Assembly: GCA_001302245.1 (NCBI GenBank)
Contig: LGYU01000005.1
Coordinates: forward strand, 124,001-188,000
DNA from: Chitinophagaceae bacterium PMP191F
Lineage (GTDB): Bacteria > Bacteroidota > Bacteroidia > Chitinophagales > Chitinophagaceae
Length of the DNA: 64,000 nucleotides
Direction of reading: 5' to 3'
The notes beneath the pieces were generated by a model. That model worked only from the letters and a program-made list of their open reading frames with translations, was not told the origin of the DNA and did not search any database. A program made the translations under genes and the position numbers. How positions within the stretch are numbered: the stretch's first letter is position 1; each line of letters starts with the position of its first letter. Below, in pieces: positions 44,535 to 54,840 of the stretch.

Positions 44535-45218
44535 TCAGAGATCCACTTCAAACAATCCATTGCGGATAGCAAATACCACCAGACCGGCAGTATTCTTACA
44601 ACCTGTTTTTAGTAACAGGTTATTTCGGTGTCCTTCTGCTGTGCGGATACTGATGGAAAGCTGTGCTGCCACTTCTGCATTGGTAAATTCCCGGCAGATC
44701 AGTTTCAGCACCTCTTCTTCTCTCTCTGTTAATTCGATGGGGATGTGATTGATATTGCGAAGTGACTGATTTTTGTGGGCTGCGGCATTGCGCATCGCCT
44801 TCATGGTGCTATAATTAAAATAGAAACCTGTCTGCATGGTATTGTTAATGGCCGTTACCAGCTCCTGTTTATCGCAGTTCTTTACAAGATATCCGCAGGC
44901 ACCGGCCTCTATCATCCGGTAAATCAGTCGCTCCTGGTCGTATATAGAAACCACGATCACTTTTACAGCAGGAAATTCCTTTTGCAGTATAGCATTCAGT
45001 TCCGGACCGTTGAGATCTGTCAGTTTCATATCCATCAGCAGGATATCCGGCAACTGCGACGCGTGTTTTAATTGGTCAAGTATTCCTTTTCCTGTTTCCG
45101 CTTCCAGTAAAAGATGAAAACCCGGAACATCTGCAATCAATGAAGCAAGCCCCTGTCTGAACAACAGCTGGTCATCTACAATAGCGATATTGATTATTTT
45201 ATTTCCCTGATTTTCCAA
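44535..45218 (-). CDS. LuxR/NarL-type response regulator
   Basis: 227 residues. The receiver domain (about 8-130) has the acidic pair IVDDQ, phospho-acceptor Asp63 in LLMDMKLTD, and Lys in GYLVKNC. A LuxR helix-turn-helix C-terminus (about 160-222) has ELTEREEEVLKLICREFTNA and SIRTAEGHRNNLL. It matches the HisKA_3 kinase at 41805 in family type and is the obvious partner, although it is encoded on the opposite strand beyond two genes. It is divergent from the serine hydrolase gene. Confidence 0.93.
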   Translation of the reverse strand: MENQGNKIINIAIVDDQLLFRQGLASLIADVPGFHLLLEAETGKGILDQLKHASQLPDILLMDMKLTDLNGPELNAILQKEFPAVKVIVVSIYDQERLIYRMIEAGACGYLVKNCDKQELVTAINNTMQTGFYFNYSTMKAMRNAAAHKNQSLRNINHIPIELTEREEEVLKLICREFTNAEVAAQLSISIRTAEGHRNNLLLKTGCKNTAGLVVFAIRNGLFEVDL

Positions 45219-45431
45219 TGCCGGGGTTTTTACAATTTTGAATCACCGGGAATACGGAAATAACGTAAACAGACAGGCTAAAATACCAGCAATATTAATA
45301 AAGATATTTCACACAAACAGCAGGGAACGCACAACAAAAACGTAGGGTAAGTACTGTTCCTGGCAAAAAAACATAGCTATTGATTTTACAGATCTGATGC
45401 AACAAAATAATCCCACCGGCGACTATATGGC

Positions 45432-46487
45432 ATGCAATATATTATCCTCTTTACCTTACTGGCTGCAAGTAATTCATTGTTTGCACAAAAAGATGCTGAA
45501 GCTTTTCTGCATGCCGAATACGAAGCAGGACACTTCAATGGCACTGTATTGATCGGAACAGAAGGGAAGGTCGTTTCCCGAATTCATAAAGGACAGGCCA
45601 ACTTCCAGTTTGCCGTTCCGGTTACAGACAGCACCCGTTTTCCAATTGCTTCCATGACCAAAACCTTTACCTCCGTACTGGTTCTGCAACAGGTCGAGCG
45701 GTCTGTAATAAAGCTGAACGATCCTGTAACCAAATATCTGCCGGATCTGCCGGCTACCCTTGCCAATATTACCATTGCAGATCTGCTGACTCATTATTCC
45801 GGTTTGAAAAACGAACCATTACAGGCTTATTCGTCCCGCTACAACACAACCGAATACATTAAAAAATTTGCAGCACCCAATGACACGTTGAAAAGTATTG
45901 CTTTCAATTACAACAATGTAGACTACATACTGCTGACCCGTATACTGGAGGTGGTTACGCAAAAAACCTTTAAGCAACTGCTGCAGGACAATATTCTTAC
46001 ACCACTCAACATGTATAGCACAGGATTGTATAAAGAGTCCGCCATTATACCCCATCTTGCCTACGGCTATCACAATTATACATTTGGCGGTGGCAACAAA
46101 AATGACACGTTGTATAACGATGGCCCTATATACCTGTCCAACTATTCCGGTGCAGGTGCTGTGTATTCTACCACCGGAGATATTTTTACATTTATACAGG
46201 CACTTAAAACCGGTAAGCTGCTATCAACAGCAACCATTGAACAGTTTGTAAAAAAACCGCAGCGGGAGGTTTACCTGAAATACGGCAGGGGTTATCCTAC
46301 CATTGGTTTTTACAATAACACCCAAACATTCAGTACGCCAATATTAGAACGCGCAGGTAATATCAATGGATTCAATTCCCTGCTTCTTATGGATAGCGCT
46401 TTTAATAAAGTAGTTATCATTTTAACTAATACCGACACTGGTGATATGCATAAGCTGGGAGATACATTATACACGCTTATTCAGTAA
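45432..46487 (+). CDS. secreted serine hydrolase, class C beta-lactamase-like
   Basis: 351 residues with a signal peptide (about 1-18). The beta-lactamase/DD-peptidase fold shows the SxxK motif in ASMTKTF (Ser74, Lys77), a YxN-type motif in FNYNNVDY (about residues 159-166) and blocks LNDPVTKYLPDLP and ITIADLLTHYSGL. A late Gly-rich segment (NINGFNSLLLMD) replaces the KTG box. These proteins are esterases or peptidases far more often than true beta-lactamases. The substrate is unknown. A hairpin overlapping the stop codon ends transcription against the convergent hydrolase gene. Confidence 0.9.
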   Translation: MQYIILFTLLAASNSLFAQKDAEAFLHAEYEAGHFNGTVLIGTEGKVVSRIHKGQANFQFAVPVTDSTRFPIASMTKTFTSVLVLQQVERSVIKLNDPVTKYLPDLPATLANITIADLLTHYSGLKNEPLQAYSSRYNTTEYIKKFAAPNDTLKSIAFNYNNVDYILLTRILEVVTQKTFKQLLQDNILTPLNMYSTGLYKESAIIPHLAYGYHNYTFGGGNKNDTLYNDGPIYLSNYSGAGAVYSTTGDIFTFIQALKTGKLLSTATIEQFVKKPQREVYLKYGRGYPTIGFYNNTQTFSTPILERAGNINGFNSLLLMDSAFNKVVIILTNTDTGDMHKLGDTLYTLIQ

Positions 46488-46498
46488 AAATAAGCGTG
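46472..46498. terminator. bidirectional terminator between convergent hydrolase genes
   Basis: CACGCTTATT (46472-46481) pairs with AATAAGCGTG (46489-46498) and overlaps the stop codon of the serine hydrolase gene. It sits in the 15-bp gap between the convergent genes. Confidence 0.55.
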
Positions 46499-46502
46499 CC
46501 GT

Positions 46503-47477
46503 CTATTGCATTACTTTTTTCAAAAAGTTATCTATGTACATTACCATCGGATCAAACCAGGGTTGCAGCAAAGGGAAACTATGTGGTGCATCAGAAAAGG
46601 TATGCACTTCTGAATAAATGCCATACTGGTCCAGTATTTTCCGGAAATCATCACGACCGGCGTGCATGCGGTCCACACCACTGTTGATAAATAAAAAAGG
46701 AGACGTGTTACTGCCTGCATGCGTTAGCGGTGAGGCATCTTTCCACAATGCAGGTTGTTCTTTTTTATTGTAGCCAAACCAATAGGTAGCAGCGGAGATA
46801 TTTTTAGTGTCATCACCTTCACCCGATTCGGGATGTACAAACGATAAGGTACCGTCCAGGTCTACTACTGCCCGTACATTGGTAGTGTATTTTGTATTGC
46901 AGCTATCACCATCAAAAGCGGGATTGTTGCCGGTAGTGCCCAGCAGTGCAGCCAGTTGTCCGCCGGCAGAAAAACCCATTACCACCAGGCGGGAAGTGTC
47001 TACCTGGTATTGCTTTGCATTGGCGCGAACCCAGCGTAAGGCTGCTTTGAGATCATGCACAGCAGCAGGATACAATGCTTCTGTGGACAACCTGTATTCC
47101 GGCGTAAAACATACATAGCCCAGAGCGGCCAGTCGTTGCGCCAGCGGATAATGCTGTGTACGGTTGCCCGAACGCCAGCCACCACCGTGTATGATCAGTA
47201 TAGCAGGTCTTTTTTTCCTTGTCTTTTCTTTGGGATAAAAAGCATCCAGTAATAAAGGGCGGTTACCTGTAGTACAGTACACTACGCCTCTTTTTTCTTT
47301 TACAGCAACAATGGGTGAATCTGGTACCAACCGTATCTGCGGATGTCTTTTTAATTCCTTGATATAAGCGCTGTAGTTGGAATAGGATGTATCAGGTTTA
47401 CCCGTTAATCCGGTGGTCATTTGTGTATGCCCGGTAAAAGAACAACCCAGTAATGCGAGTAAGAGAATTTGTTTCAT
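46503..47477 (-). CDS. secreted alpha/beta-hydrolase (esterase/lipase, BD-FAE-like)
   Basis: 324 residues from the ATG at 47477 with a signal peptide (lipid-modified form possible, LALLGCSF). The fold shows the oxyanion block LIIHGGGWRSGN, the nucleophile elbow VVMGFSAGGQLAALLG, an acidic residue in INSGVDRMHAG and the catalytic His in FSDAPHSFPLL. The HGGGW and GFSAGG motifs are those of hormone-sensitive-lipase-like and bifunctional sugar esterases (BD-FAE), often active on acetyl or feruloyl groups of plant polysaccharide. No glycan locus is directly adjacent. Confidence 0.88.
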   Translation of the reverse strand: MKQILLLALLGCSFTGHTQMTTGLTGKPDTSYSNYSAYIKELKRHPQIRLVPDSPIVAVKEKRGVVYCTTGNRPLLLDAFYPKEKTRKKRPAILIIHGGGWRSGNRTQHYPLAQRLAALGYVCFTPEYRLSTEALYPAAVHDLKAALRWVRANAKQYQVDTSRLVVMGFSAGGQLAALLGTTGNNPAFDGDSCNTKYTTNVRAVVDLDGTLSFVHPESGEGDDTKNISAATYWFGYNKKEQPALWKDASPLTHAGSNTSPFLFINSGVDRMHAGRDDFRKILDQYGIYSEVHTFSDAPHSFPLLQPWFDPMVMYIDNFLKKVMQ

Positions 47478-47592
47478 GCGGTGTTTCAGAACATCTAAAA
47501 TAGTCAAAAAGTAAACCCGTTTTCACAGCAATGCTTTAAGTCAATGCCAACCGCAGAGAACAGGTGGATACTGAGTTTTCGCAGAGGGGTTA

Positions 47593-48624
47593 TTACCCAA
47601 GGGCTTTTCTCACTGCCGGCGCTACCACTGTACCAAACAATTCAATGCTGCGCATCATTTGTTTATGCGGAATAGTGCCCACACTCATCTGCGCCAGGAA
47701 CCGCGTATTGCCAAACAGTTCATACTCATACAATATTTTATCTATTACTTCCTGTGGATTTCCCACCAGCAATGAGCCATGTTCTGCACGCATAGCCTCA
47801 TACTGGTTGCGGTTCATGGGAGGCCATCCACGTTCACGGCCCAGTTTACTCATGGTTGCCGCGTAAGTAGGATAAAAAATATCAGCAGCTTCCTGCGAGT
47901 CATCTGCAATAAATACATGCGAATTAATACCCACCTGCAATGTATTTACATCATGTCCTGCTTTGGCTGCAGTATTGCGATAGAGTTGTATCAATGAAGC
48001 AAAACGACGCGGCTCGCCACCAATAATGGCAAGTGCCAGCGGCAGGTTCATCGTGGCAGCCCTTACAATAGAAGCAGGCGTACCGCCTATGGCAATCCAT
48101 ATAGGTAATTTATCCTGCGCCGGTCGTGGATATACACCCAGGTTGTTGATAGCAGGACGGAACTTTCCTTTCCAGGTGATCTTTTCTTTTTCATTCAACC
48201 GCACCAGCAGCTCCAGTTTTTCAGCAAACAGTTCATCATAATCATCCAGGTTGTAACCAAACAAAGGAAATGATTCAATGAACGAACCGCGACCCGCCAT
48301 GATCTCTGCACGTCCGTTGGACAACAAATCTACCGTTGCAAAATCCTGGAACACCCGCACAGGATCATCAGAACTCAATACAGTAACAGCACTCGACAGC
48401 CTGATATTTTTAGTACGCGCTGCTGCCGCTGCCAACACTACTGCCGGAGAAGAAACAATGTACTCCGGCCGATGATGTTCTCCAATGGCAAAAACATCCA
48501 GACCAGTCTGATCGGCCAGTTCAATTTCTTCCATCAGGTCCTGCATACGCTGCTGCGCACTGATCATTTTACCGGTTAAGGGATCGGGGGTTAATTCCGC
48601 AAAGGTGTAAATGCCTAGTTCCAT
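47593..48624 (-). CDS. LLM-class flavin-dependent oxidoreductase
   Basis: 343 residues with the luciferase-like barrel. The start is [18 protein letters not shown], followed by [41 protein letters not shown] and [12 protein letters not shown]. The later block is [18 protein letters not shown], and the C-terminal part has [12 protein letters not shown]. These features place it in the group of atypical LLM oxidoreductases that use FMNH2 or F420. The substrate is unknown. It is monocistronic; no flavin reductase is adjacent. Confidence 0.92.
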   Translation of the reverse strand: MELGIYTFAELTPDPLTGKMISAQQRMQDLMEEIELADQTGLDVFAIGEHHRPEYIVSSPAVVLAAAAARTKNIRLSSAVTVLSSDDPVRVFQDFATVDLLSNGRAEIMAGRGSFIESFPLFGYNLDDYDELFAEKLELLVRLNEKEKITWKGKFRPAINNLGVYPRPAQDKLPIWIAIGGTPASIVRAATMNLPLALAIIGGEPRRFASLIQLYRNTAAKAGHDVNTLQVGINSHVFIADDSQEAADIFYPTYAATMSKLGRERGWPPMNRNQYEAMRAEHGSLLVGNPQEVIDKILYEYELFGNTRFLAQMSVGTIPHKQMMRSIELFGTVVAPAVRKALG

Positions 48625-48872
48625 ATACTTGATCTACTTGATGTAAGGTAGTTGGTTATTATAACATAGTTACTATAAAAATGTTTAAACACTAATTACC
48701 GTCTCTTTCTTTTCTCTGAGAGTATTTAATTTTATAAAGCTTTCATAATCTGCTATTTATTCATTGGTAACGATTCCTTAATCACTTCGACGCATATAAT
48801 TTTTTTGCCATTTTACAAAGAATGTGTAATTTTTACACAGTACCATTTTTCACCATTAAACGCACTTGTTAT

Positions 48873-51278
48873 ATGAAAATTCTACTCTGCCGGTGGCGGC
48901 TTTATGCCACCGCATTCCTGCTATTTTTATCCTTTGCTGTTACTGCTCAAAATCCCTGGAATGGTAAGGTTGTATTACAGGGGTTCTGGTGGGATTACTG
49001 GAACAATAATTACTCGAACGGCTGGAGTAACTACCTGGCCGATCTTGCTCCCCGTTTGCGCGACCTGGGCATTGATGCCGTATGGATTCCTCCCTGTATT
49101 AAAAACGCCAGCACCGGCAGCGTAGGGTACGGACCTTTTGATCATTACGACCTGGGCGACAAATACCAGAAAGGCAGCGTAAAAACAAGACTGGGTAATA
49201 AAAATGAATTGCTGCGCCTGGTAGCCGTGTTACACGCCAATGGTATGGATGCCATACAGGACATTGTATTGAACCATGTAAGTGATGCAGGTTCCAACAC
49301 AGGCGCAGGCGGTGTGGACTCCAACGCCACTTCGCTGCTCACAAATAGTGGTTACAAAAATTTCCGCTACGTAAGCTATATTACTCCTGCCAGCAGTGAA
49401 ACACGCGCCAATTATCTTGCCCGCAGCGGCCGCTGGCCCAAGAACTGGGAGAACTTTTATCCCAATCAATACAACAATCATTACAATACCAACGACTGGG
49501 ATGCGATTCTTTTTGGCCCTGATATCAGTTATGAATCTACAGCCTATGGCACCAGTTCCAACGCTACTTACAATCCTGCACAGTCCAGCGATTATATGCG
49601 CACCGGCGCGCGCGATTGGTTGGTATGGTTCAAAAAACAAACCGGTAGTGATGGTTTTCGTTTTGATGCGGTGAAAAACTATCCCTACTGGGCAGTGCAG
49701 GATTTCCTGTACAATGCCAAGTACAACGCCAGTTGGGCCAATGGCGGCGCCAATATGTTTGCCGTTGGTGAATATGTAGGCAGCGCCAGCGATCTTGACA
49801 CCTGGATCAGCAATGTAAAAACCAGTAACGGCGGCAGTGAAGACCTTACAGGAACCTTTGACTTCAGCCTACGGCAGTCGGTAAAAGACATGGTAAGTGC
49901 AGGCGGCAGTTACAATCTCGCCAACATTCCCGGCGCACAACAAACCAATCGCTACCGCACTGTGCCATTTGTAAACAACCACGATACTTTCCGTCCGTTG
50001 AAGGATGCCAATGGCAATTACACAGGATGGGACAGCGGCAATGAACTGGGCGGCGGACATATTGATCCTTTCGATGCACGACTGGCCGCTGCCTATGCTA
50101 TTACTTTTGCAGTGGACGGTTCGCCACAGGTGTTCTTTGAAGACCTGTTTGATATTGGTGGTACCAGCAAACGCTATACACACCAGCCTACCAGTACTAC
50201 CGATCTGCCGGTGCGCGATGCTATTGCCAACATTATCTGGTGTCATCAGAAGCTGAATTTTAAAAAAGGTAGTTATAAAGTTCGCTGGCAGGCGTCTGAT
50301 CTGCTGATCATTGAACGTGGTTACAAAGCAGGCCCGGAAAATAGTTATGCCATCATTGGTATTAATGATAACTGGAATACCTGGCAAAGTGCTACCATTC
50401 AAACAGATTTTGGCGCCAATGTACAACTGCATGATTATTCCGGTGCCAATGCCAGCGATATCTGGACAGATGCTTCCGGCAAAGCCACCATTTATGTTCC
50501 ACCTTGCGATGGCAGCAACACACGTCGTGGCTATTGCATCTGGGGACCTACAGGTGTTAGTGGTGGCTTCAGTCCTTCACAACGCAGTACCACGCAGGAA
50601 TGGGAAATGGCTGATGACCTGGGCGATTCCAATGCCAGTTCTCTGCAACAGGGCGGCGCATTACCCGCCAGTTCTACCAGTCTGCGTACAGTGGGAAGTG
50701 TATTTGATGAGAGTGGTAAAACGATTACCGTAAATCTTTACCCGGCCAATACCACGCCCAATCTTACCGTAACGCTGTACAATGCTTCCGGAACTTCGGT
50801 ACAAACTGTAAGTGGCACCGGCAATCAAACATTAACCTATACGCCTTCTTCTACCGGTATGTATACAGTAAAGGTGAAGAACACCAATGCTGCCAATCCT
50901 TCACAAAAGGTATATGTAAAAGTGACCTACACGGCGCCAAAGGTTGCTACCACTTCATCTTACCCGGCAAATACTGTTACTGTCAGCAGTAATACTGTTA
51001 CTGCAGATGAAGCAGCAAACAAATTTGTATTATCAGCCTATCCTGATCCGTTCACTACCTACACCGATGTACGGTTTTCATTACCACGGTCGGGCACTGT
51101 AAACCTGTCGTTGTACAATATACAGGGAGCGCTGGTAAGTACAGTAAAACAGGGATCACTTGTTTCGGGCAATCACCAGGTAAGACTGAATACCGCCAAT
51201 CTTTCATCCGGTGTTTATATCCTGAAGCTTACCACCCAACAGGGTGTACAGAGTAAACAGGTGACAATTGCGCGTTAA
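48873..51278 (+). CDS. secreted GH13 alpha-amylase with type IX secretion sorting domain
   Basis: 801 residues from the ATG at 48873, with a signal peptide (about 1-26). The GH13 barrel (about 30-430) has DAIQDIVLNHVSD, the nucleophile Asp265 in DGFRFDAVKNY, the acid/base Glu300 in FAVGEYVG and the stabiliser Asp371 in VNNHDTFRP. A C-terminal amylase beta-domain follows, then an Ig-like/PPC-like module (about 610-690) and a T9SS type A sorting domain (about 720-801, with YPDPFTTYTDVRFSLP and LSSGVYILKL). It should be exported through the type IX system and hydrolyse starch-like alpha-glucans outside the cell. Confidence 0.95.
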   Translation: MKILLCRWRLYATAFLLFLSFAVTAQNPWNGKVVLQGFWWDYWNNNYSNGWSNYLADLAPRLRDLGIDAVWIPPCIKNASTGSVGYGPFDHYDLGDKYQKGSVKTRLGNKNELLRLVAVLHANGMDAIQDIVLNHVSDAGSNTGAGGVDSNATSLLTNSGYKNFRYVSYITPASSETRANYLARSGRWPKNWENFYPNQYNNHYNTNDWDAILFGPDISYESTAYGTSSNATYNPAQSSDYMRTGARDWLVWFKKQTGSDGFRFDAVKNYPYWAVQDFLYNAKYNASWANGGANMFAVGEYVGSASDLDTWISNVKTSNGGSEDLTGTFDFSLRQSVKDMVSAGGSYNLANIPGAQQTNRYRTVPFVNNHDTFRPLKDANGNYTGWDSGNELGGGHIDPFDARLAAAYAITFAVDGSPQVFFEDLFDIGGTSKRYTHQPTSTTDLPVRDAIANIIWCHQKLNFKKGSYKVRWQASDLLIIERGYKAGPENSYAIIGINDNWNTWQSATIQTDFGANVQLHDYSGANASDIWTDASGKATIYVPPCDGSNTRRGYCIWGPTGVSGGFSPSQRSTTQEWEMADDLGDSNASSLQQGGALPASSTSLRTVGSVFDESGKTITVNLYPANTTPNLTVTLYNASGTSVQTVSGTGNQTLTYTPSSTGMYTVKVKNTNAANPSQKVYVKVTYTAPKVATTSSYPANTVTVSSNTVTADEAANKFVLSAYPDPFTTYTDVRFSLPRSGTVNLSLYNIQGALVSTVKQGSLVSGNHQVRLNTANLSSGVYILKLTTQQGVQSKQVTIAR

Positions 51279-51382
51279 ACGCAGCACGCCGAACACTTAA
51301 TGCCCAACGCATGCATACTCAATTGTATTTGCGTCAGGCATTAAGCGTTTTGTGTTTGCAATTTGATGTATTTTCACATCGC

Positions 51383-51856
51383 ATGAAAACCGCGACTGTC
51401 CACGAACTAAAAGACGAATTACAACAGATACCACCTGCACAGGTAGTGGAACTTTGTCTGCGACTGGCAAAGTTTAAAAAAGAAAACAAGGAACTGCTGA
51501 CCTACCTGTTGTTTGAAGCACACGACCAGGAAGCCTATATCAACATGGTGAAGCAGCAAACGGAGGAAAACTTTATCGAAGTGAACACCACCCAATTATA
51601 CTTTGCCAAGAAAACACTGCGCAAAATTCTGCGCATTATCAATAAGCACATTAAATACATGGGCAGCAAACAGGCAGAAGCTGAATTGCTGATCCATTTT
51701 TGCTCCCAGCTAAAAGAATCGGGCATTGCACTGCACAAAAGCACTATACTGACCAACCTGTACAATCAGCAGATCATCAAGATCAACAAGGCACTGAGCA
51801 CACTACATGAGGATATACAGTATGATTATAAAAAAGCAATGAAAGAGCTATCATAA
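51383..51856 (+). CDS. helical cytosolic protein of unknown function
   Basis: 157 residues from the ATG at 51383 (MKTATVHELKDELQQIPPAQ). The upstream open extension is unlikely to be translated. It is all helical, rich in Lys/Leu/Gln, with KFKKENKELLTYLLFEAHDQ and later FAKKTLRKILRIINKHIKYM. No signal peptide and no Cys cluster. It looks like a conserved Bacteroidota hypothetical protein I cannot name. It stands alone, 105 bp after the amylase gene. Confidence 0.75.
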   Translation: MKTATVHELKDELQQIPPAQVVELCLRLAKFKKENKELLTYLLFEAHDQEAYINMVKQQTEENFIEVNTTQLYFAKKTLRKILRIINKHIKYMGSKQAEAELLIHFCSQLKESGIALHKSTILTNLYNQQIIKINKALSTLHEDIQYDYKKAMKELS

Positions 51857-51974
51857 TTCCAACCGCAGAGAATGCCGTTAATCAAAAGCATACAAAGCGT
51901 TTCAATTTGGGGCATTGTATCCTTTGTATCTTTTCAGACCTCATACTTCAGGCTTCATTTGCAGGCTACACCAT

Positions 51975-52006
51975 TAAAAAAGGATTGCACCCTGCGGTAC
52001 AATCCT
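51975..52006 (-). terminator. terminator downstream of the ABC permease gene
   Basis: AGGATTG (51981-51987) pairs with CAATCCT (52000-52006), followed on the minus strand by a T6 run. It is 76 bp beyond the permease stop. Confidence 0.7.
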
Positions 52007-52081
52007 CCTGTTCTATCTAAAATATCTTTGGTGTTTTAGCAGTTCATCGCCTGCACATCAGCAAATTGTCAAATCGGCATG

Positions 52082-54514
52082 CTACTCTCCGGAACGTAAG
52101 CTTTTTACCGGGTTTGTCAACGCAGCTTTAACAGCCTGCGAACTCACGGTAAACAATGCAATCAGGATGGCAGCAACACCGGCTGCAGCAAACATCCACC
52201 AACTCAGTGGAACACGGTATGCAAATGCCTGTAACCATTTGTGCATAGCCCACCAGGCTATAGGTGTTGCAATCAGAATGGCAATGATAACCAGCTTCAG
52301 GAAATCGCGGGAAAGTAATTGTACAATGCCACCCACACTTGCGCCCAGCACCTTACGGATCCCGATCTCTTTGTTCCGTTGCTCTGCACTGAACGCTGCC
52401 AACCCAAACAATCCCAGGCAGGAGATAAGGATCGCCATCAGGGTAAAAGAGTTAATAATATTTGCCAGGGTTGTTTCTGCTTCATATTGTTTCTGCACTT
52501 CCGCATCCAGGAATGCATATTCAAAAGGAATTTCCGGGAAGTTCTTTTTCCAGGCAGTTTCCATTTTATCCAACAGTACTTTATAATTTTTGCTGTTGGT
52601 AGCTACCACAATATTGGAAAAACCAGCAGGATGCGGCTCATATACCAGCATAAATGGTCTTACCTCTCCGTGCAGCGAATTGTAATTAAAATCCTTCATC
52701 ACACCCGCCACTTCTACATAGGTAGCCGGATCCTGACCATATTGTGTGTACAGCCTGTTACCAATAGCTGTTTCCGGTGTAAAACCAAGTCGCTTGCAAA
52801 GTGTTTCGTTGATCAATACCCTGCTACTGTCGTTCAATTGAAAATCACGACCACTGATCACCCGGATCCCATTGGCTTTTACAAAAAATTCATCAGTACT
52901 GATATTCTGTGCATCAACGGCCGTCGTCATATTACCACCGGATGGATATACACCATGATCCATTCCTACAAACTGGCTCAGGTAGTTATTAGATCTGCTG
53001 ACATATTTCACTTCGGCCAGTTGACGCAGGTCTTGTGTAAAAGCAGGAACTTTTTCCAGTGCTCCGTTGGTATGAAAGCTGAATACCAGCCGCTGCTCCT
53101 TTTCAAAACCCAGGTCTTTATTTTTGATATAATTTAGTTGACTGTAAATAATAATAATCCCGGCTATCAGCATAATGGAAAGTACAAACTGGAATACCAC
53201 CAGTGATTTACGGATACTACCGGCAGATATATGATTGGTAAAATTTCCTTTCAATACTTTGATCACCCTGAAGGCTGACAGATAAAAAGCAGGATAACTA
53301 CCGGCCACAAAACCAGTTACCAATACCAGCGCAGCCAGCAATAACCATACATGATAATCCCGCAAAAAGGAAGTTTGTATATCGGCATTGGTGAGGGTAT
53401 TGAGCCAGGGCAATAACATCAGCAATAAGGGTATCGCTATTGCCACACCCAGCAAACAAAGCAGCAATGATTCGCCCAGAAATTGTTTCACCAGGTCCAG
53501 GGAGCGGGCGCCAATTACTTTACGAACACCTACCTCCTTCGCGCGTTTAGAAGCGCGTGCAGTAGAAAGATTCATAAAGTTGATACAGGCAATTACCTGG
53601 ATCATAATAGCAATCAGAATCAGGATAAAGAGAAAAGTAGGACTTACCGTTTTACTCATCTCCACCTTGTAATCAGTAGTAGTATGAATGGCAGCAACCG
53701 GCTGCAGACTCAGCTTTTTTTCCATTCCTACAGCCTTCATCTGTTCATGGCCATACTTATCCAGGAAGGCCGGTAGTTTTTTAGTCAGGGCTGCAGCATC
53801 TGCACCAGGTTGCAGTTTCACATACCCATTTACAAAGTTGTTACCTGCCCAGATAGTATTACGACGTACATACTCTCCAATGCCACCGCTGTTCATGGTA
53901 ATGAACATATTCCCCCTGATGTGACTTTTACCAAGGCTTTCATCCACAACAGCCGTTACTGTAAAATCGTGCTTGCCATAGGAATTGTCTATGGAAATGG
54001 TTTGTCCTACCGGGTTTTCTTTTCCAAACAGTTTATCGGCTGCGGGTTTCAGCAACACAACAGAATAAGGTTCGGTCAATGCATTGGAAGCATTGCCTGT
54101 TACAAAATGGTAACTGAATATATCAAAAAAGGTAGAGTCTACAAACAGGGCATCTGTTTCATAAAATGATCTGTCCTGGTAGCGTAGCAGGTGTTGTTTA
54201 GCACCCATCATACCGGTAGGTATCACACGGGTGAATTGTTCTACCTCCGGAAAATCTTTTTTCATGGCTGGTACAACAGGTGGAGAGCAGGTACTGGCAT
54301 TATGCTGATCACCGGTAAGCATCATCCAGGTAGTAACACGGTAAACATCCGAAGCGTTTGCATGGTGCTTGTCATAACTATACTGTTCCTGCACGTACAG
54401 CAGAATATACAAACAGCAAAGTGTTCCCATCGCCAATCCTGCGATGTTGATAATACTGAAGGTTTTATTTTTTAACAGCGACCGGAGCGCTACTTTCAGA
54501 TAGTTTTTAAACAT
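52082..54514 (-). CDS. MacB/FtsX-family ABC transporter permease
   Basis: 810 residues from the ATG at 54514 (MFKNYLKVALRSLLKNKTFS); the extension to 54568 lacks support. It has two tandem MacB-type halves. Each has a periplasmic core domain and an FtsX domain, with KRAKEVGVRKVIGARSLDLV in the first and QRNKEIGIRKVLGASVGGIV in the second, and about eight membrane helices in all. Proteins of this double-permease form are abundant in Chitinophagaceae and usually encoded without an adjacent ATPase, as here. They are thought to drive mechanotransmission or export of peptides or lipids. No direct partner is visible. Confidence 0.92.
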   Translation of the reverse strand: MFKNYLKVALRSLLKNKTFSIINIAGLAMGTLCCLYILLYVQEQYSYDKHHANASDVYRVTTWMMLTGDQHNASTCSPPVVPAMKKDFPEVEQFTRVIPTGMMGAKQHLLRYQDRSFYETDALFVDSTFFDIFSYHFVTGNASNALTEPYSVVLLKPAADKLFGKENPVGQTISIDNSYGKHDFTVTAVVDESLGKSHIRGNMFITMNSGGIGEYVRRNTIWAGNNFVNGYVKLQPGADAAALTKKLPAFLDKYGHEQMKAVGMEKKLSLQPVAAIHTTTDYKVEMSKTVSPTFLFILILIAIMIQVIACINFMNLSTARASKRAKEVGVRKVIGARSLDLVKQFLGESLLLCLLGVAIAIPLLLMLLPWLNTLTNADIQTSFLRDYHVWLLLAALVLVTGFVAGSYPAFYLSAFRVIKVLKGNFTNHISAGSIRKSLVVFQFVLSIMLIAGIIIIYSQLNYIKNKDLGFEKEQRLVFSFHTNGALEKVPAFTQDLRQLAEVKYVSRSNNYLSQFVGMDHGVYPSGGNMTTAVDAQNISTDEFFVKANGIRVISGRDFQLNDSSRVLINETLCKRLGFTPETAIGNRLYTQYGQDPATYVEVAGVMKDFNYNSLHGEVRPFMLVYEPHPAGFSNIVVATNSKNYKVLLDKMETAWKKNFPEIPFEYAFLDAEVQKQYEAETTLANIINSFTLMAILISCLGLFGLAAFSAEQRNKEIGIRKVLGASVGGIVQLLSRDFLKLVIIAILIATPIAWWAMHKWLQAFAYRVPLSWWMFAAAGVAAILIALFTVSSQAVKAALTNPVKSLRSGE

Positions 54515-54840
54515 GGCTATTGTTAATGTAGTGAAAAAGGAAATCCGGACCAATTTCACCACCAACAAAATGCCGGTTTACAATTAATTGTAAATTAAAC
54601 AGTTACACGTTATAACACGGCAAAAGTGTTCGGTTTTGATACATCCGGTGTCCTGTTTTACCCGGGGTAGTTGCTCCTACAACCGCAGAAAACAGGAGGA
54701 GCAGGGAGGCAAGGCTATTATAACAATCTTGTAAGATTGGATATCTGTTCCTTAATTCAACATTTATCAAATAATATAGCAATCACCGAGGCATATAAAA
54801 TAACGTTTATATTTAATCGTTATATAAAAAACCATTATCC
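54515..54840. other. 326-bp intergenic region between divergent genes
   Basis: AT-rich spacer between the permease and TPR protein genes. It contains the word AACCGCAGAAAACAGG (54681-54696), which recurs in other intergenic gaps of this window. I found no protein or RNA gene and no clear TAnnTTTG element. Confidence 0.5.

Noticed and set aside
45432..46487. Beta-lactam resistance gene
   Set aside because: The fold and SxxK motif are those of the broad serine hydrolase family, most members of which are esterases or peptidases. The KTG box is not seen.
52319..53137. Plus-strand open frame of 272 codons
   Set aside because: It is antisense to the MacB-type permease and matches no domain pattern; the permease frame is clearly the coding one.
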